A stretch of DNA of 64,000 nt. Origin: Scatophagus argus (taxonomy: Eukaryota; Chordata; Actinopteri; Scatophagidae). Numbering within the stretch: position 1 is the stretch's first letter; each line of letters starts with the position of its first letter. Positions 61,401-64,000 of the stretch are shown here, piece after piece. Position numbers and translations under genes: made by a program. The stretch is from positions 22,659,001 through 22,723,000 of the forward strand of contig NC_058498.1 in the NCBI RefSeq assembly GCF_020382885.2. Direction: 5' to 3'. The notes beneath the pieces were generated by a model. It was not told the origin of the DNA. It saw nothing but the letters and a program-made list of their open reading frames with translations, and ran no database searches.

Positions 61401-64000
61401 GGAACTCTGTAGAAATAAATAAATAAATAATATTAGAAAAACATATCATTAAATCTAAGCTCTTGAAAAAGATCTTGATATTAATTAAACACATTCTAGT
61501 TGATCTTGAGTTAATAAACCCATTCAGGTAGTTGTTGCTATCGTAACATGTACAAACATGGAAGTAATAAAAGAAAGAAAAATTGCTTTTATATTCTGAA
61601 AAATATGGTAAAGCATTTTTACCATGTACATTATATCAAATTATTCTTAAATATTCAATTTTACTAAATTATAGATTGTCCCTTGAGAGTGAATTGAAGG
61701 AGATACCATTCTGTTACTCTAGGGCGACCCCGTTACTCTATTTACAGTAACAGGGCTGCAAATAAACGAGTTTCTGTCAGGAATAGATGGCTAGCTGTGG
61801 GATGCAGTGTCACTGTCAGGGTCAAGATCAGATGTAGCTATATAAATAAAGAAACTAACTAAAGAAACTTTGACATGAATTTGTCTTATTCTGATAATAT
61901 GAGTAACAGATTAGCACATGGTCAGCGTGACACATAGTCAAGCCAGAAAAAATGGGAAAAATATGAAAAATACAAGTGAGGACTTACCTTTGGTTGACCC
62001 ATGTTGTTAGCTGGAGGCTTTATTATGTCATTTCCTCTTGCTGTTGTGACTCTTTGTTTTTACTCTGCCAAGTTAAACAGGCTACAGCAACAGGGTTGCA
62101 GCCATGTTGTAGGGCACAACATAATATTAATACACAAAAAAAGATTAAAAAAATGTTTTAATTGACATGCAAGTTGGCCATCAAGAAGATGGGACAAGAC
62201 AAAAATGCCCCTTTAGGGGGAGCTCAAGAGTTTACAGTATTTTAAATGATATTTTGAAACCAATATTTTTCCAGAACTACATTTACATTTGATGGGTATA
62301 ATTTACACAAAAGGGCACGTTTTAGTATTTTGTGCATGGATAATTAGAAAGTCCTTCAATTCTGGAATATTCCATTTCTGCTGCTTTATTGATTGATTGG
62401 TTTTACTTACAAATTTGACCAGGCTGGCTCACAGCAAACTTAACAGCAGTGACCACACAAGTAGCTCCCATTGATTTTTCCATAGGTGAACTGCATCAAC
62501 AACAAAACATTATGGAAATAACACTGTACATGGAACGTATGGTTGTCCTTTTCCTAATCAATAGTTTGTGGCTTTCATTTCAAACACCGACCAGTTCATT
62601 TCTATGTCTGGGATTGTGTATTGACCCTTTGTGAAGGGAGAGAGTAACAAACATGGCTAATGAGGCTATATTGATTGTGGCTGCTGTGACAGCTATTAAT
62701 TAGAGACTGAGTGGGAACTGTGGCCATATGCTGAGGTGGGCGGAAAGCAATGGTCTGTCATGATCTGGCTGAACTCCTTCCACTACACCCACCCACAGGG
62801 TTGTTAGGGAGCCTGTGTGCTCAGACTATCTTAACCCTGGATGTTCTGTGTGACTACATACAAAGAATCACGTACATATAAGGCTGAACAACTTGAGCTA
62901 GAGATTAAAGCTGATTGGTAGCAGCACAATACTGTTCTGACAGATGATTTTTGCAGCCTGCACACCATTCATCCATTATGCATGGTCATAAAGCTATCCC
63001 TCAGAGGTTGCTGTTTAATGGGCTGCTGTGCAGAGCTGAGAAAGACACGAAAACAAAGAAACAAAAGATGGAGAGGGCTGGAGAAGTAAATGACAGCAGA
63101 TATTTATGCCGAGTTTGCCTGGCATCACTGAGAAATATATAACAGGCACAGAGTATGTGCATGAAGAGTGATCCAGATAAATGTTGAAAGAAGCGACCAC
63201 CTTAGAGAGTTACGCGTCAGCAGCAGTCCAGCATGCCTCTACGCTTGTCACACACTCTCTGCGGGAAAAAAAGGATGCCACACTGTCTGCACAGACACTA
63301 CAAAGATCTGACTCATCACAGTCCAGACAGCAGGCAACCCCCCCACCACACACACTACCCCCCAACCACCTCCTCCATCCCCACACAGACATACAAAGCA
63401 TGCTGACTCAATGCTGCGACATTAACATTTGGGTACATTACTTAGTTAGCAGCAGTTGTTCTGTCTGTCATGATGCTGTAAACAGAACAATCTCACATGT
63501 CCACATGCTAACAGCAAACATTAGTTTTATTTGAAATATAGGCACATGTTACTCCTGCAAGAACTGCAGCTTCCTGTCAGGGGAAACCCCCCTACCATAT
63601 CTGAAGCAGCAAGTTAGAGCTGTAATGTGTAAAATATCCGAGAAGGGCTAATACATAAATTTGGTCTAATTCAACATCAACTCAGTTTATAGGTAATAAG
63701 TTATACCTGCAAAGCCTACTACCTGCAGATCAAATTAATAATTGTAGTTCTCTCTCTGTCTCTTGTATTGCTGTCTGCGTGTGGACTTCAATGCTAGTGT
63801 TTTTGTTGCATTAATATGCAGAAGCAGTTGTAATAAGCCAACTAAATGTCAACAGTTGGCTACTTATTTATGACCTGGCAATACAGTTAAGGATGCTGTG
63901 CACTCACGTATATAAAATACTGTATATCATCATTACTCCTGAATGAGTCCATGATACTCTATTTTGAAGATAATTTTTAAATTAATATTCAAAATACTTC
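61401..64000. other. Distal non-coding region
   Basis: No supported gene. The minus strand at 62002-61988 reads ATG GGT CAA CCA AAG followed by a strong donor GTAAGTCC. Its phase 0 would fit the first dipk1a exon seen, but it encodes only five residues and not the expected N-terminus. The stretch 62400-62780 resembles conserved regulatory DNA (GACAGCTATTAATTAGAGAC). An AAAT run lies at 61414-61429. Confidence 0.45.

Overview
This window is vertebrate nuclear DNA, almost certainly from a ray-finned (teleost, probably percomorph) fish. All genes are split by short spliceosomal introns, the background is AT-rich, there are many CA/GT microsatellites, and the interspersed repeats are of kinds typical of teleosts. 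Four protein genes can be reconstructed exon by exon, and their order and orientation match the vertebrate block GFI1 - EVI5 - RPL5 - DIPK1A (human 1p22). The a/b teleost paralog was not resolved, so plain symbols are used.

Layout. 1-9.4 kb: non-coding DNA 3' of gfi1, with microsatellites and a retrotransposon-tail fragment. 9.4-12.2 kb (-): gfi1, complete, 6 coding exons, 384 aa, SNAG repressor domain plus six C2H2 zinc fingers. 12.3-16.3 kb: gfi1 promoter side and the 3' end of evi5. 16.7-38.3 kb (-): evi5, 19 coding exons, 845 aa without its first coding exon, a Rab-GAP TBC domain followed by a long coiled coil. Its introns carry a hAT-type element, a tRNA-derived SINE and several other dispersed repeats. 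38.4-49.5 kb: evi5 5' intron/leader and the rpl5 promoter side. 49.6-54.9 kb (+): rpl5, complete, 8 exons, 297 aa. 55.5-57.0 kb (-): dipk1a, last four coding exons (410 aa; a short first coding exon was not found). rpl5 and dipk1a converge tail to tail on a palindromic poly(A) signal. 57-64 kb: probable dipk1a intron 1 or upstream DNA, with two candidate conserved non-coding stretches and a decayed copy of an uncharacterised multi-copy gene family at 60.8-61.4 kb.

The genes do not form one pathway: a haematopoietic/neural repressor (gfi1), a Rab-GAP and cell-cycle regulator (evi5), a 60S ribosomal protein (rpl5) and an ER membrane kinase-like protein (dipk1a). The block is ancient and gfi1/evi5 is a classic shared retroviral insertion locus in mouse, so shared regulatory DNA is plausible. 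I found no new multi-gene system. The most interesting items are the decayed gene-family copy, a candidate 27-nt in-frame evi5 microexon, a coiled coil built from repeated phase-0 exons, two GC-AG introns, a CA repeat that begins at intron position +3, and the palindromic poly(A) signal.
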